Assembly: GCA_946902985.2 (NCBI GenBank)
Contig: OX336395.1
Coordinates: forward strand, 287,489,065 to 287,553,064
DNA: 64,000 nt
Direction of reading: 5' to 3'
From: Meconema thalassinum
Taxonomy: Eukaryota; Arthropoda; Insecta; Orthoptera; Tettigoniidae
The position numbers and the translations under genes are program-made. The notes under the pieces are model-generated. The model did no database searches, was not told where the DNA came from, and saw only the letters and a program-made list of their open reading frames with translations. Positions 34,560 through 45,490 of this stretch are shown here, in pieces (position 1 is the first letter of the stretch; every line of letters starts with the position of its first letter).

Positions 34560-35680
34560 GGACACGATCAAACGACAATTTAACAAATTCACGGTGCTTC
34601 AGAACTACAATATTGCCGCTGTTAGGTCTTACAAGGAGGTATGACAATGTGCCATTTTTCGTCACAAATGACTAGCATTGGTAAAGTGCGGGTTTTAAGA
34701 TCCCGTGTTCATCGCAAGCATTTCTAACCAAACTAGGAACATGAGCACGAAATAGCAAATCGCGTATTTTACAGAAACAATTACCAACTATATCACACAC
34801 TTGTAACATTTTAAAATGTCGGAGTATAACACGTATGCACATAATTAACACATGCGAGAAGCAATACGCCGCGTCAAGACAGCTCAACTCACACGCTGGG
34901 ATAACCTATTACATCGCACGCATGATTTCGCAAAGTTGCTCGTAAGACTTCGTGCGTTGAGAAAGACCCGTTGACATCCTTATTATATGTACTTATATAC
35001 TATTGGCTCAGTGACGTAAACCGGTACCGTACAGTTACCTTAATAATGTACAACTACCTTAGGCCTATTATATGAATGTAGCCACCCAGAAGGAAATCCT
35101 ACGTATGTCACTGATCTTAATCACTCTACTACTGCCGCTTTTTAATGGCTCCATTCCAACGATTCTAACAACACTGTAGGCTATTACTGTAACGGAAAAC
35201 TTCCAAAAGCACAGTAAAACGAAAAGATAGGTTATGGTAATAATCGACATGTAACAAGGCACCCGTCGAGATTTCGATGACAATTGTACAACCACGGCTG
35301 ACATATTCATTAGTTCATAAAGAAAAACTGCTGACAGATGTGACATATTTGTCAGATTTCTACCTGACGGCATTACAACTTTATGAAACAGATTTCTGAC
35401 AATATGTCACGACAATTTACAAAATTATATTTGTCGATTTATCAGGCTTTGAGAAACGGAAACTTGTCGAACTTTCAAATTGTCGGATATTATACGTCAT
35501 CTGACAAATGTCGACTTGTCCAGTTTATTGAAATAGGGCCCAGATCAACGGTTACAGCCTAATGCGTCTAGATTCTAGCTTTCAGCCGCAGACGAATGGG
35601 TTTTGCCTAGTGGTGGGGTATTTTATATTTTACATGTTGGGCACACTGCCGTGACACCAACGTATCGTCATGTGCTGCTC

Positions 35681-36456
35681 ACAAGGGGAGAATACGATGC
35701 ATGGGCCACCGATTCAAACCATCTTTAGTATACGTGTAGGGCATTACCAGGCGTGTAACAGGTGCAAGTAGTAATGTGCGCTTCTCAGCAGTTTCCGAGA
35801 AATTAATTAATTGCAATTACATGTCGGCGTCTATGTGCGTCTTACGCTAGCAAGAATCCAAAGAGCCCTGCTTCATAAGCGCGGGATCGCTGGATCGAAT
35901 CCCACCGGTGAGCCTTTGCAGTGTGTTCTGTTTTTTTGTACCGATAACATGAGTCACTGCTTGCGGGGTACGAGGGTGGTCTGATGGTTCACAGACGTGC
36001 AATGAACGGAACAGACTGGGCCTTAAATGTATATATATAATAGAATATACCTGACCGTGTATGATACCAATGTATTTGCAATGCCAATGCTGTATATTAT
36101 GTAGTCACAAACGTTTAACCCCCATACGACGATTTCGGAATCCCATTTCCCGCTCACATAACACGTTATTACAATTGACTGCAAAATAAACATTCACGAC
36201 ACATACACGTGTACGAATTGGCAATGTTTACAAAAAGAAAAAAAAAAAACACAACTCACTGCAAAAACTCACCGGTGGGATTCGATCCAGCGCATACGAA
36301 GCAGGGCTCTTACCGCTGCACTGCAATTAATTAATTTCTCGGTATCGGCTGAGAAGCGCACCTTACTACTTGCACCTAATACACGCCTGGTCATGCCCTA
36401 CACGTGTACTACGAATGGTTCGAATCAATGACCAATGCATCGTATCCTCCCCTTGT
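35681..36456. mobile_element. Fold-back element with ~250-bp arms
   Basis: ACAAGGGGAGAATACGATGC at the left mirrors GCATCGTATCCTCCCCTTGT at the right; the match continues inward through GTGTAGGGCAT, AGGTGCAAGTAGTAA and TTTCTCGG..AATTAATTAAT into a tRNA-like box GGGATTCGATCCAGCG present in both arms. The loop (about 35935-36250) encodes nothing. No certain target duplication. Confidence 0.8.
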
Positions 36457-36869
36457 CAGCTGGAGTGAGCAACATGGCTGCCGTAGATCAAATTCAACAA
36501 GAATGAAACATACTGTATATAATTACGTAATTTAGCACATATTTCCAGTATATTAGTCATAATGAACTGCAATTACAATAGCTATTGTCCCCTGGAAACC
36601 CCGAAAAGTTATGAAAATCATATATCATCATTCAACATCTAACTGAAACTGATAAGTCAGGTTCCTGTGTCCTGCACTACAAATCAAACAATTTATTGAG
36701 AGATGCTAACAAAATGACTAGGCTAATAATTGAAATTCACCACCAAAATCTTATTTTTTTTCAGGTTATAATTTAGGATGTCCCAATAATTGGGAATATA
36801 GGCCTATTGTGTTGAGACTGAAAATTCGCAATATCAATAGCCTACTCCCAACCGGACACCAACAATTTG
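36457..36869. other. No recognisable gene
   Basis: AT-rich, only short frames. Confidence 0.5.
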
Positions 36870-36936
36870 GGGCGTGATGACGTAGTGGTCAGTTTCCTCT
36901 CAGCAAGACGGACCGGGTTCAATTCCCGGGCAACGC
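36870..36936 (+). tRNA. tRNA-like sequence (pseudogene or SINE head)
   Basis: GGCGT pairs with ACGCC at the two ends, GACGTAGTGGTCAG resembles an A box, and CCGGGTTCAATTCCCGG is a perfect T-arm with B box. The anticodon arm does not fold cleanly. Similarity to tRNA-Glu/Gly types is a guess. More likely a SINE head or tRNA pseudogene than an active tRNA gene. Confidence 0.45.
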
Positions 36937-37869
36937 CTATTCTCAAATGTTATATTGTATCGTAACAAGATTTTTGCATATGCCCACTTACAGTAAATCA
37001 AATAGAGTACGTTACCTCGGCTTTAACATACGCTGTATACACAGGGAATGAGGCAAAAATGAAGGTTTGATAGAACGAATATTAAAAAAAAAACTCTTTG
37101 GAAAAGTGAATAAAATAACGGCAAATTGTATTCATAAAGAAAACTTACAGGCTGTTTCGTATAAATCTCTTCTCTGACACTCTAGTTAGTTGGTTATAGA
37201 GGTTTCAAGGGTCGAAACAAAGAATATAGGGGTCGAAACTACGATGTCATCTGCCCCTCAAACTCTTCTGCATCCGTCTGAAAGAAAGGAAATATTGTAA
37301 CACGCACCCTTATGAATGAAATAAGCGTTCAGTACATGTTGGAATGCATCGCACACTTACTTTTTCTTGTAAATAATCTCCAGTATTCGTTTCCTCCCTC
37401 AATGGCGGCCCCAGCTGTGGCATTTCAAATCTGCAACGGTCACGTGATGTTTGTCAGGCACAAGCAGCGGAAAGGAACAGTAAAATAAACATGGAACGGG
37501 TATATTAAGTGACCAATCACATTTCAAGGCAATGAGTTTCTTCTGACCAATCAGGTGAAGTATCATTTCAAACTACAGACGTATGTCAGCTGATTGTCCC
37601 ATATCACCTGAATTATACAAACCTAAAATTTTAACATACAGCAGTTTATCAGATTCTATCGTGTGCTTGATCCCTGTGTAGTGGTACATAAGATATAAGG
37701 CCTACTGAACTACATTCTTAATAATTTCACCACTGAGATTTACTGATGACACCGTTATCTTAACCGACACATCAGATGATTTGAATGATTTTTTTAAATG
37801 GTATGGAATCTGTCTTGAGGAAATAATTCACAATGAAAATGAATAAACGTAGGCTATAACAAAAATATG
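36937..37869. other. No recognisable gene
   Basis: About 0.9 kb of AT-rich sequence with short frames. Confidence 0.5.
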
Positions 37870-38530
37870 GGAATACAGCCGAAATAAATATTAAACCCCT
37901 ATGGACGTCAAATTGGCAGGTGAAGAGCTAAGGGATGTAGGAGACTTCTGTTATGTTACTAAGGAAGCAAAATTGCCAGTGATGCTCGATAAAAAGGAGA
38001 TATAAAAAGTAGGTTGGTTTAGGCAAGGAAAGCATTTCTACAGAATTAAATGTATTGACATCGAATATAGGCTATATTTAGGAAATAGGAAGTCATTTTT
38101 GAAAGCCATTGTCTGGAGCGTGGCGCTCTATGGAAGTGAAACTTGGACTGTTGCTGCAGCGGGGTAGAGGGGAACTGAAGTGTTCAAAATGTTGTGTTAC
38201 AGGAGAATGACGAAGACCGGATGGCTTGAATAGGGTGAAGAGGTATTAAGACGATTTGGATAGGAGAGATGTTTGTGACGATTGCTTATGAAGAGAAGAA
38301 ATATGTTGCTAGGATAAATAAGGTACCAAGACGCACAGGAATAGGAAACTTAGCTGTGGAAGGCAGAGTCGAGGATATGAACTGTAGGGGTAGACCAAGG
38401 GTAGAATATGTTAAACAGATTGCCACGGATGTAGGGTGTGGTAGCTATATAGAAATGAAACGATTAGCTCAGGACAGGGGAGCATGGAGTGCTGTATCAA
38501 ACCAGTCAAAAGACTAACCTCAAACAACAA
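37870..38530 (+). pseudogene. LINE C-terminal remnant, same family as 26865
   Basis: SFLKAIVWSVALYGSETWT (about 38093-38150), then GRPRVEYVKQIATDVGCGSY and RLAQDRGAWSAVSNQSK (to 38515). The same order as in the copy at 26865-27725, with independent deletions and stops. It ends CCAGTCAAAAGACTAA, the family's 3' end. Confidence 0.8.
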
Positions 38531-38839
38531 TTCATGATTTAGATTTTAGACTGTAACATCTTGTTCAATGTACAAATAATGTGACTATATACCTCACACA
38601 AAGATATTAGGTGTCTAAGGAGAAATTCAAAGTCACTTCTGTTGAATGAATCCGTTCAATTATTTTGTTTTGAACCTGGCGGCTATTAACTCTAGGAGGA
38701 TGTTCAGGGTAGTGCATTTCATATGGAATACCGGTACCGTACTCTTAGTGAGAATGAACAATCTGGGAACTCTCTTCTTGTTAGATGGATATCCAAGTAG
38801 GGGCATTTTAATGTTGTGGAGATGTAGGACAGCGCTAAG

Positions 38840-38985
38840 TTAAGGCACTGCATGCTGGATCGCAACACTCCTGGTTGCTTTAAACTGCCTGCCCATTCGA
38901 CACTCACAGGCGTACAAGATATATGCATTAATTCACCGCTAGGTGCAGCACCAAGGCACTGAGATTGCCGCGGCTTTTAAAGGGG
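38840..38985 (+). repeat. Inverted partial duplicate of the THAP exon's 5' flank
   Basis: CTGGATCGCAACACTCCTGG, TTTAAACTGCCTGCCCATTC and GCAGCACCAAGGCACTG correspond, in reverse complement and in the same order, to 41265-41145. The duplicate stops before the THAP coding start. The two copies bracket the microsatellite. Confidence 0.75.
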
Positions 38986-38989
38986 AAGA

Positions 38990-39344
38990 TACCTGAAATG
39001 AAGTATTGTTATGTTTGGAGGCTTAATACAGAGATTGACGGACGTGAAAACATTACACTAAGTTAGTTCCTTTGTTATTCTAACATCTAAAAGTATTCAG
39101 ACACATACTTACGGGCAAATTTTCAGTATAAAGGAAAGCAAAAATACATGTGGTGGAGGTGATTGTTTTTAAGGGGCGAAATGTCTAGCTCATTTTCCCG
39201 TAATTATACAGACGATGATAAAAATTTAACTACTTCTAACTGACTTAAATCTAACTTACATACTTGGCGAGATGAAAAGAAAAGAATAAGGACAATAAAA
39301 GACAGGGAAAAGAAATGCCTCCGGCCCCCGAAAAATGTGACGAT
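38990..39344. other. No recognisable gene
   Basis: No repeat or frame of note. Confidence 0.5.
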
Positions 39345-39450
39345 GATTTATTTAGGGGCTTTGCGACATCGTGGTCATGTAGCCCCATGTACTTGGGTGT
39401 GAGGTGAATTTGTCTGATAACCCGTGTTATTGTGATAGCTGTATTATACA
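39345..39450 (-). mobile_element. SINE S2 tail fragment
   Basis: TTTAGGGGCTTTGCGACATC, GTAGCCCCATGTACTTGGGT and TTGTCTGATAACCCGTGTTA match the S2 tail at 9655-9740. Confidence 0.8.
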
Positions 39451-39704
39451 TTTTTACTGATTTTTTGGACAGATTGTTTATTTTTTTACTTATTTATTTA
39501 CTTACAAATTTATTTATTTATTTTCTTATTTCTTTGCTTATTTATTTGCTTATTTATTGCTTTTTTATTTATTTAGGTATTTATTTACTTATTTGTTTAT
39601 TTACTTGTATGTTTATTTATTTAATTATGTATTTTGTTATTTATTTGCTTATTTATTTACTTACTTATTTACTTACTTATTTATTTATTTATTTATTTAC
39701 AAGT

Positions 39705-40035
39705 CTCCGTGGCTTAGGCGGCAGCACGCCAGCCTCTCACCGCTGGGTCCGTGGTTCAAGCCCCGGTCACTCCATGTGAGATCTGTGCTGGACAAAACGG
39801 AGGCAGACAGGTTTTCTCCGGGTACTCCGGTTTTCCCTGTCAAAATTTAATTCCAGCAAAACTCTCCGTTATCATTTCATTTCATCTGTCATGCATTTAA
39901 TCATTGCCCTAGAGGAGTGCGTCAGGCCTCGGCAGCCGGCACAGTCCATATACTCGCCGCTAGATGGGGGCTTCATTCATTCCATTCCTGACCCGGTCGG
40001 AGACTGGAAGCAGGCTGTGGATTTTCATTTTTCCA
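39705..40035 (+). mobile_element. tRNA-derived SINE, family S4
   Basis: GTCTCCGTGGCTTAGGCGGC (A box) and GGTTCAAGCCCCGGTCACTCC (B box) are well kept, with a body through GACAGGTTTTCTCCGGGTAC to AGACTGGAAGCAGGCTGTGG. Flanks are microsatellite, so the target duplication cannot be read. Confidence 0.85.
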
Positions 40036-40286
40036 TTTGTTTATTTACTTACATATTTATGTATTTAATTATTTATTTTCTTATTTATTTGTTTACTTAT
40101 TTATTTACTTATTTATTTATTCACGTATATATTTATTTACTCATTTACTTACATATGTATTTATTTAATTATTTATTTACTTATTTTTTATTTACTTCTT
40201 TATTTACTTACGTATTTATCTATTTAATTATTTATTTACTTATTTATCCTATCTATGGATTTACTTATTTATTTGCTTATTTATTT

Positions 40287-40490
40287 ACTTATCACTCAGC
40301 CTCGTGAGGACAATTGAGTAGCTGTCTGACAGTGAGACAGCGCCCCGATCACGAATACCAAGATTAACGGCCGAGGGGACCCGACGCGCTGATAACGCGT
40401 CACCCCAATATCTGCTGGCCAAATGGCTGGGCAGCGGTCGCTTGGTCGGCCTAAGCCAGTCATGGGCTGGATAGTGCCAGGTGTTGTTGT
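40287..40490 (+). mobile_element. SINE, family S3, 5'-truncated
   Basis: ACTCAGCCTCGTGAGGACAA, CGATCACGAATACCAAGATT and ATGGCTGGGCAGCGGTCGCT match the copy at 27017-27287; the B-box end is missing. Confidence 0.85.
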
Positions 40491-40940
40491 TTTTGTTTAC
40501 TTATTTGTTTATTTACTTATTTACTTACATATTTATTTATTCAATTATTTATTTTCTTATTTATTTTTTACTTATTTAATTATTTATTTTCTTATTTATT
40601 TGTTTAATTATTTACTTACTTATTTATTCACTTATTTATTTACATATTTATTTACTTACAAATTTATTTAGTCAATTATTTAGTTTATTATTTATTTGTT
40701 TACTTATTAATTTAATTATTTATTATCTTTTTTTTACCTATTTATTTAATTATTTATTTTCTTATTTATTTGTTTACTTATTTATTGCTTATTTATTCAC
40801 TTATTTATTTACTAACATATTTCTTAAATTATTTATTTACTTACATATTTATTGTCTCACGTATTTACTCAATCATTCATTCATTCATTCATGTACCGGT
40901 ATGTATTTATTTATTTGTTTATTTGCTTCCCCTGCGTCAC

Positions 40941-41070
40941 CTTCTCTGGAAATTGCACGAAACCACATCCCACGCAGTGAATTGTCCGATGGTATCTCAT
41001 GAAATGAGATTCCCCGGTATTCTAACTTGCCCTGTTCTGATTTACAAAAGGGCACGCAGCAGTACAGCAT
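40941..41070 (-). CDS. THAP-domain protein, first coding exon
   Basis: From ATG (complement of 41068-41070) the exon reads MLYCCVPFCKSEQGK, SFHEIPSDNSLRGMWFRAIS and ends REG at AGAAG|GTGACG, a usable splice donor (40940-40939). This is the first half of a THAP zinc finger, C-x(3-4)-C at the very N-terminus as usual, with the conserved FHEIP and W..AI. The C-x2-H half would be in the next exon, which should lie at lower coordinates, but only microsatellite and SINEs are found there, so the gene may be interrupted, have a long intron, or be a fragment. The frame is open upstream to 41436, which I regard as fortuitous. No stop or damaged residue inside the exon, unlike the THAP copy at 2799. Head-to-head with the gene starting at 42045. 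Confidence 0.7.
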
Positions 41071-41449
41071 TATAAAATCATTCAGAATACATTCCAAACA
41101 CAACTGCTCCATTAACATCAATACAAAACTTATGTCTGCCACAGTGTCTTGGTGCTGCTTCCTAGCGTCTTTATTTTGAAACGAGGTTGTACGCTCAAAC
41201 CAATGCTGTAATCGTCGAATGGGCAGGCAGTTTAAAGCAACCAGGAGTGTTGCGATCCAGCCGGCAGTGGTTAAGGTAATTAGTCTTACGGCGGAAGGAT
41301 ATTGTATGCTCAGTGCCCAGCGCAGATCATCAGTGACGCGCAGTTTACAATATTTAACCGTCGACAATATAGAGGTATCTTTGATTCCATGACAGAGGTA
41401 TGTAGCTAAGAACACCTTTATAATGCTATTATGCAACTTATTCCCATGT

Positions 41450-42032
41450 TAGTTTTGTAAGTGTGTGTTGATCAATACATATTTTTCTCACTTCCGCTCA
41501 AAGAGAAGCTTTCGTTTGAACTGGGCATTGTGTGGTATCTGGAGGCCTGTACTCAGCTAGTCCTGATTCTCAAAGAAGCGTGTGCTACGATCAGTTAACT
41601 TGTACGGAACCTATTTCAGTCGCAGTGATAGGTGTGTTATGTACTAAAAATCAGATATCCCCGCCTCGCCCAATCATTGTTCAGGTTTGTGAGTGTTTGG
41701 GAACAAAGGAACTGAACATATGATGGACGCATTTGACAGTTGCTCCATTTCACTTCTGTATATATACGAACTGGCGTTAATAATACCCATAAATTGCTCA
41801 TTTTAACCACTCAGTCCCAACGACTTGTATTAAAATTTACTCGACATTATTCTCTAACTCATTTGATCAAGTAGGATTTACTGTTTTTGATACTGTGCAC
41901 CTCGCAGGATATATTCGGAATACCAATAACTTATTGCATTTGGTGGACTGAGATACCTCATTTGATGTATGAGGCTATTTCGGAAAATAAGTGCGTATGT
42001 AAATGATGTTCAAGTAAATTTCTGTGTTCTAG
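41450..42032. promoter_or_regulatory. Intergenic region between divergent genes
   Basis: Lies between the THAP exon (minus) and the multi-exon gene (plus). A good 3' splice site (TTTCTGTGTTCTAG, AG at 42031-42032) just before the ATG of the plus-strand gene implies a 5' untranslated exon in or upstream of this interval. A shared promoter is possible; no TATA box or CpG cluster is obvious. Confidence 0.4.
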
Positions 42033-42113
42033 TTTTCTGACGTAATGGACGAACAAGCTGTGATCAAAAGTGAGCCGGAATGGTCGACAGAAACAGATGA
42101 CTTGGCCGACATT
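42033..42113 (+). CDS. Host gene, exon with start codon (zinc-finger-type N-terminus)
   Basis: Splice acceptor at 42031-42032, short leader, then ATG at 42045 and 23 codons: MDEQAVIKSEPEW followed by STETDDLADI, ending at ATT|GTAAGTG (phase 0). The IKSEPEW start is typical of the acidic N-terminal segment of insect C2H2 zinc-finger proteins, which often carry K-x-E-P (sumoylation-like) motifs. That is family resemblance only; no finger is visible in this window. The following introns are 1303, 1557 and 10980 bp. Likely nuclear transcription factor-like protein. Confidence 0.75.
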
Positions 42114-43416
42114 GTAAGTGTATTTTAATTCCACATATTGTGTAACATTGCAATCTTATTGATGTCCAAGACAACATAGTTCTAGCTAGCAAGGTAAATT
42201 ATATCAAGCAGTAAGTTAATCAATATCTGTTAACGACAGGGCATATTGTGTCGGTATTTTCATACTTGTGTATTACTTGCTATTGAGGACCTGATACAAT
42301 GTTTAGACATTTAGAATGATTTTTCCTCCAAAAATTCAATGGCTCATTTTTATTCAATAGGGATAGAACATAGCCGTTGTTTTGAATAATGACCTAGTGT
42401 GTTGCCACATCATAATAGGTATGTTACTGCACTGACTCACTAGAAACTGAGAGTTATAGCAAGAATTGGATTTGGAATCCCCTCTGTTCCAAGACTTGAA
42501 TTGCTAGAGATTGGGGAGAGAGTAATACTTTTTGCAATCATCACTTGATATCTACAACAAAAGCATGCCGAGAAAGTTCAACTAATTTCCAAAAATTAAC
42601 CACATTGAACACAAATGCAATTTTAAAATTGTAAGTAAAAAAGAACACCACTGATAAGCAAACTTGCAATTAGTTAACTGAATTATCTAAAACAGTTTTG
42701 AACTAGGTAAAAATCTCCTGATGGATTGATGTTGATATTCAGATAGTGTGTTATAGATAATATTGATATTTTTCAGTGTGATACAGGGAGTTTCTATTAT
42801 TGGTTATGGTAAATTACCGTCAGTCATATTCGTTTTATTTTACCTGAATCACTTTCCTATTCCACATTCCCCAGGTAACATTGAATATTTACCTGGCATT
42901 CTCAGTTCCCTAATATTCTCATTCTAATCTCCTTCATCTACAAACTTTGATGTAAGTATTTTCATTTAGGTGTAATTTTGAGCATATCTGCTGCACCCAT
43001 TACTTTCCGACATAGGGGGCGTTGTTCCTCCCTCCTCCAAATCTTTAAGCCTTGTTTTTATGAACCCCCTTAACCATACCTTTATCATGAATCTTTCATG
43101 GTCTATTATTTATAGCGAGGGTTGTTTATAAAGATCAGCTGAATACTATAAATTTGAAGATACCAAATAAAACACACAAGCCTGGAATTTATTTCATTTT
43201 GTGATCTTTGAAAAATATTTTCATGTACAGTACATATGGCTGCTGATCTAGACCGTCCATGTTGTATCGTGTTTGGAAGAAATGAAGGGAAATGGATTCC
43301 AGATCAATGTTTATTTTAATTCTCAGATTCTTGTAACGTTCATTTTGTACGTCGTATGTAAGATTTAATTCCACTTATGCAAAGGAACCTATTTGAAACG
43401 AGTCATTTCCTTGCAG

Positions 43417-43557
43417 GTTGATGCTCATCATAGGAGGGATATTAAGTCTGAATCATGTCCCACGCCGCATATTGTTGCAGTCAGTAAAGCAGAATGTCCT
43501 ACACCGGAGATTGTTCCACGGACCAAAGTAGAATCAGCATCTTCAGATGTGAAAGGA
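43417..43557 (+). CDS. Host gene, exon 2
   Basis: Acceptor CATTTCCTTGCAG and donor GGA|GTAAGTAC enclose 47 codons in phase 0. The peptide contains DIKSESCPTPHIVAV and ECPTPEIVPRTKVES, an internal repeat of a CPTP-x-IV unit, and ends SSDVKG. The open frame, both splice sites and phase all agree with exons 1 and 3. The exon and its intron flanks are duplicated at 45115-45216. Confidence 0.8.
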
Positions 43558-43699
43558 GTAAGTACTTTATCGAGTTAATACTCTATGCCTCTTTACGAGA
43601 CATGCCGTGTTCCTCATCTCCTTATCACCAAATGGTGTTTAGGGATTCCAGAATTGTAGTTGCTCGACTGTATTGATGACAAATGTTAGATTGTGTATT

Positions 43700-43825
43700 G
43701 AACAGAAAGCACAAGCCTTTGTTTAAGGGCTCTGTGATAAAATATGAGACCCATGCTGGACATAAACCAGCGACCGTCGGCTTTGTATGCTGTTGCTCTG
43801 ACCAATGAACTGCCATGGTGACCAA
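43700..43825 (-). mobile_element. Degenerate tRNA-derived SINE in duplication unit 1
   Basis: On the minus strand TTCATTGGTCAGAGCAACAG (A-box region) and GACGGTCGCTGGTTTATGTC (weak B box) form a tRNA-like head. The homologous copy at 45375-45490 keeps a better A box. Confidence 0.5.
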
Positions 43826-45114
43826 GTTGCAACCATCTTCGATAATCAGCGTAGAAAACCTGTGAAGTGAAATTCACCTAGATTTCCTCCATAAATCCCA
43901 GAGATTTGAATTTTGTTTCCATTTATCTCCCTTTATAAACAGAACACATTGCCATGGTGACCTGGTGTTCCCTCAGCGGCCATGATGGTTGTCATGGTTT
44001 CCTGACACGTGGTTTTATACACGTTTTTCTGACAGGGGAATTTTCTAAAGGAGTCTGCCCACGACAGACTACGTGGCTTTACAAACAAGTTGATTCTTGT
44101 TTTGAGACAGCGCATTACGTCACGTTACGACAGTCTCCAAGCAGTTTCAAGTCAGGCGAGTTCTTTGGGGGAGAGGAGGGTGATCTAAATTGGTTCCTAA
44201 TGGTCAACCATTTTGGTTTTTCACTACGGTCTGAGAGAGAAAGTAGATTGTCCCCACAAGGCTAAATATTAAGTTGGAGGAAGAAGGTCGACCATATTAG
44301 AGTTTAAAAACCAAAATATTGGTTCTTGGCTATGGGCCAGGGTAACATATCAGCTGTTTATAGATCGTTATAGTAAGCATAAGCATTAAGCCGTGGTATT
44401 GTTGAGTACATTGATCTGTATTGACTTGTATCAGTTATTTCTTAAATGCAGACACTTATATTGAATACATGTTTACAATGAACATGTTTCGACATACGAT
44501 GTTCTGTATACTAATTAATTATTTAGGACCTAAAACAAAAACCCTTGAAACATGATAAAATAATACCCTAGTCAACAAAACTTGTATTAAGAACTTTTGA
44601 ATGAATTACAATGGAAACTGTGTAATACTATTTTACTAGGGTTTTATATGAAAAAAAAATTGTTAAAAACAGATCTGTAACACATCTTGGGTAAAGACTG
44701 CATCACGGTTGCAAAGAGGTAATAAATTGGGAAAAGGAACGTTTATTCTTATAATTTAACCACGTATGTATTTGTTTGATAAGCGTCTTTATTTTGTTTC
44801 TCTTATTTCGGTTTCCAGTTCCACATTCACCAGATATCATTGAATAATATTGCTCTCTAATATCATGTTATTAATTTTGACATCATAATTTGTTTTAACT
44901 CCATCATAAAAAAATGAATATTAATATTTTTATTTTAGTATATTCATGAGCAGAAATGGCTAATAGGCGATACAGAACAGGTGATATTCCTCTGTTCGTA
45001 TCTCATGTGTACTCAAAAATTAAAGTCCATTAGTGAATGTTTACAAGTCGTTTGTGAGTTGTAATTCCTGCTATCCAAAGGAATACATTTGTGAAACTAA
45101 TCACTTCTCTGCAG

Positions 45115-45216
45115 GATAATACTGACCTCCCTGGGGATATCAACACTGAAGAATGTCCCTCACCAGAGTTTGTTCCATGCATAAAAATAGAAACATCACC
45201 TTTGGATATCAAACAG
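45115..45216 (+). CDS. Host gene, exon 3 (duplicate of exon 2)
   Basis: Acceptor CACTTCTCTGCAG and donor CAG|GTAAGTAC enclose 34 codons in phase 0: DNTDLPGDINTEECPSPEFV and PCIKIETSPLDIKQ. It aligns with the second half of exon 2 (CPTPEIVP..KVE..SSDVK). The 47-versus-34 codon difference is one lost CPTP unit. Conservation of frame and splice sites after duplication suggests the exon is used. Confidence 0.8.
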
Positions 45217-45374
45217 GTAAGTACTTTATCATGTTACAACTTTATGCCTCTTTACAAGACATAACCTGTTCTTCATCTCTTTGTCACCAAATGGTATTTA
45301 GAGATTCCAGAATTGATTTTCACAACAATATTGATGATAAATGGAAGTGTTCAGCTGATAAATTGAGTGCAGTA

Positions 45375-45490
45375 CAGAAAGCGCAAGCCTTTTGAAGAAA
45401 GGCATAGAATATCTGACATTTGTGGGACATATAGCTGCAACCTGAGGCTTCACACTCCGTTGCTCTGACGACTGAGCTAATGGGGGATGC
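45375..45490 (-). mobile_element. Degenerate tRNA-derived SINE in duplication unit 2
   Basis: Minus strand: CATTAGCTCAGTCGTCAGAG and CCTCAGGTTGCAGCTATATG are A- and B-box-like; tRNA-Lys-like layout is possible. Confidence 0.55.

Larger units (their letters stand above)
32941..35541. mobile_element. MITE copy in R1, enlarged by insertions
   Basis: GGGCCCTATTTCATAAAACT at the left and TTGAAATAGGGCCC at the right are the same termini as at 120-889. The enlargement includes an S1 SINE and a mariner end. Confidence 0.55.
32719..35660 (+). repeat. Dispersed repeat R1, copy 2 (inverted relative to copy 1)
   Basis: Matches the complement of 1-1114 along its whole length, interrupted by about 1.8 kb inserted between ~33600 and ~35395 inside the shared MITE. 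Outer part (35400-35660) and inner part (32719-33600) are each highly similar to copy 1. The far end abuts the fold-back element at 35681. Confidence 0.85.
39460..40920 (+). repeat. Long TTTA-type microsatellite with nested SINEs
   Basis: Degenerate (TTTA/TTAC/TATT)n extends for ~1.45 kb, broken by two SINEs. Apparent tyrosine/leucine/isoleucine-rich frames in it are translations of the repeat, not genes. Confidence 0.95.
42840..43830 (+). repeat. Tandem exon duplication, unit 1
   Basis: Upstream intron (TTCCACATTCCCCAGGTAAC), exon 2 and downstream intron (GTAAGTACTTTATCG, CACCAAATGGTGTTTAG, GATTCCAGAATTG) reappear in the same order at 44800-45495. A degenerate tRNA-like SINE (complement near 43740-43820) is in both units, so it predates the duplication. 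Confidence 0.8.

Noticed and set aside
1..35660. R1 pair as terminal inverted repeats of one 35-kb giant transposon
   Set aside because: Between them lie only unrelated small elements, a third R1 fragment shares the same end, and no integrase, polymerase or capsid-type gene is visible; two copies of a dispersed repeat explain it better.
36870..36936. Functional tRNA gene
   Set aside because: T arm and acceptor end fit but the anticodon arm does not fold, and SINE heads of this type are common here; kept only as tRNA-like.
39432..40671. Long leucine/isoleucine/tyrosine-rich membrane-like frames
   Set aside because: They are translations of the TTTA microsatellite in several phases.
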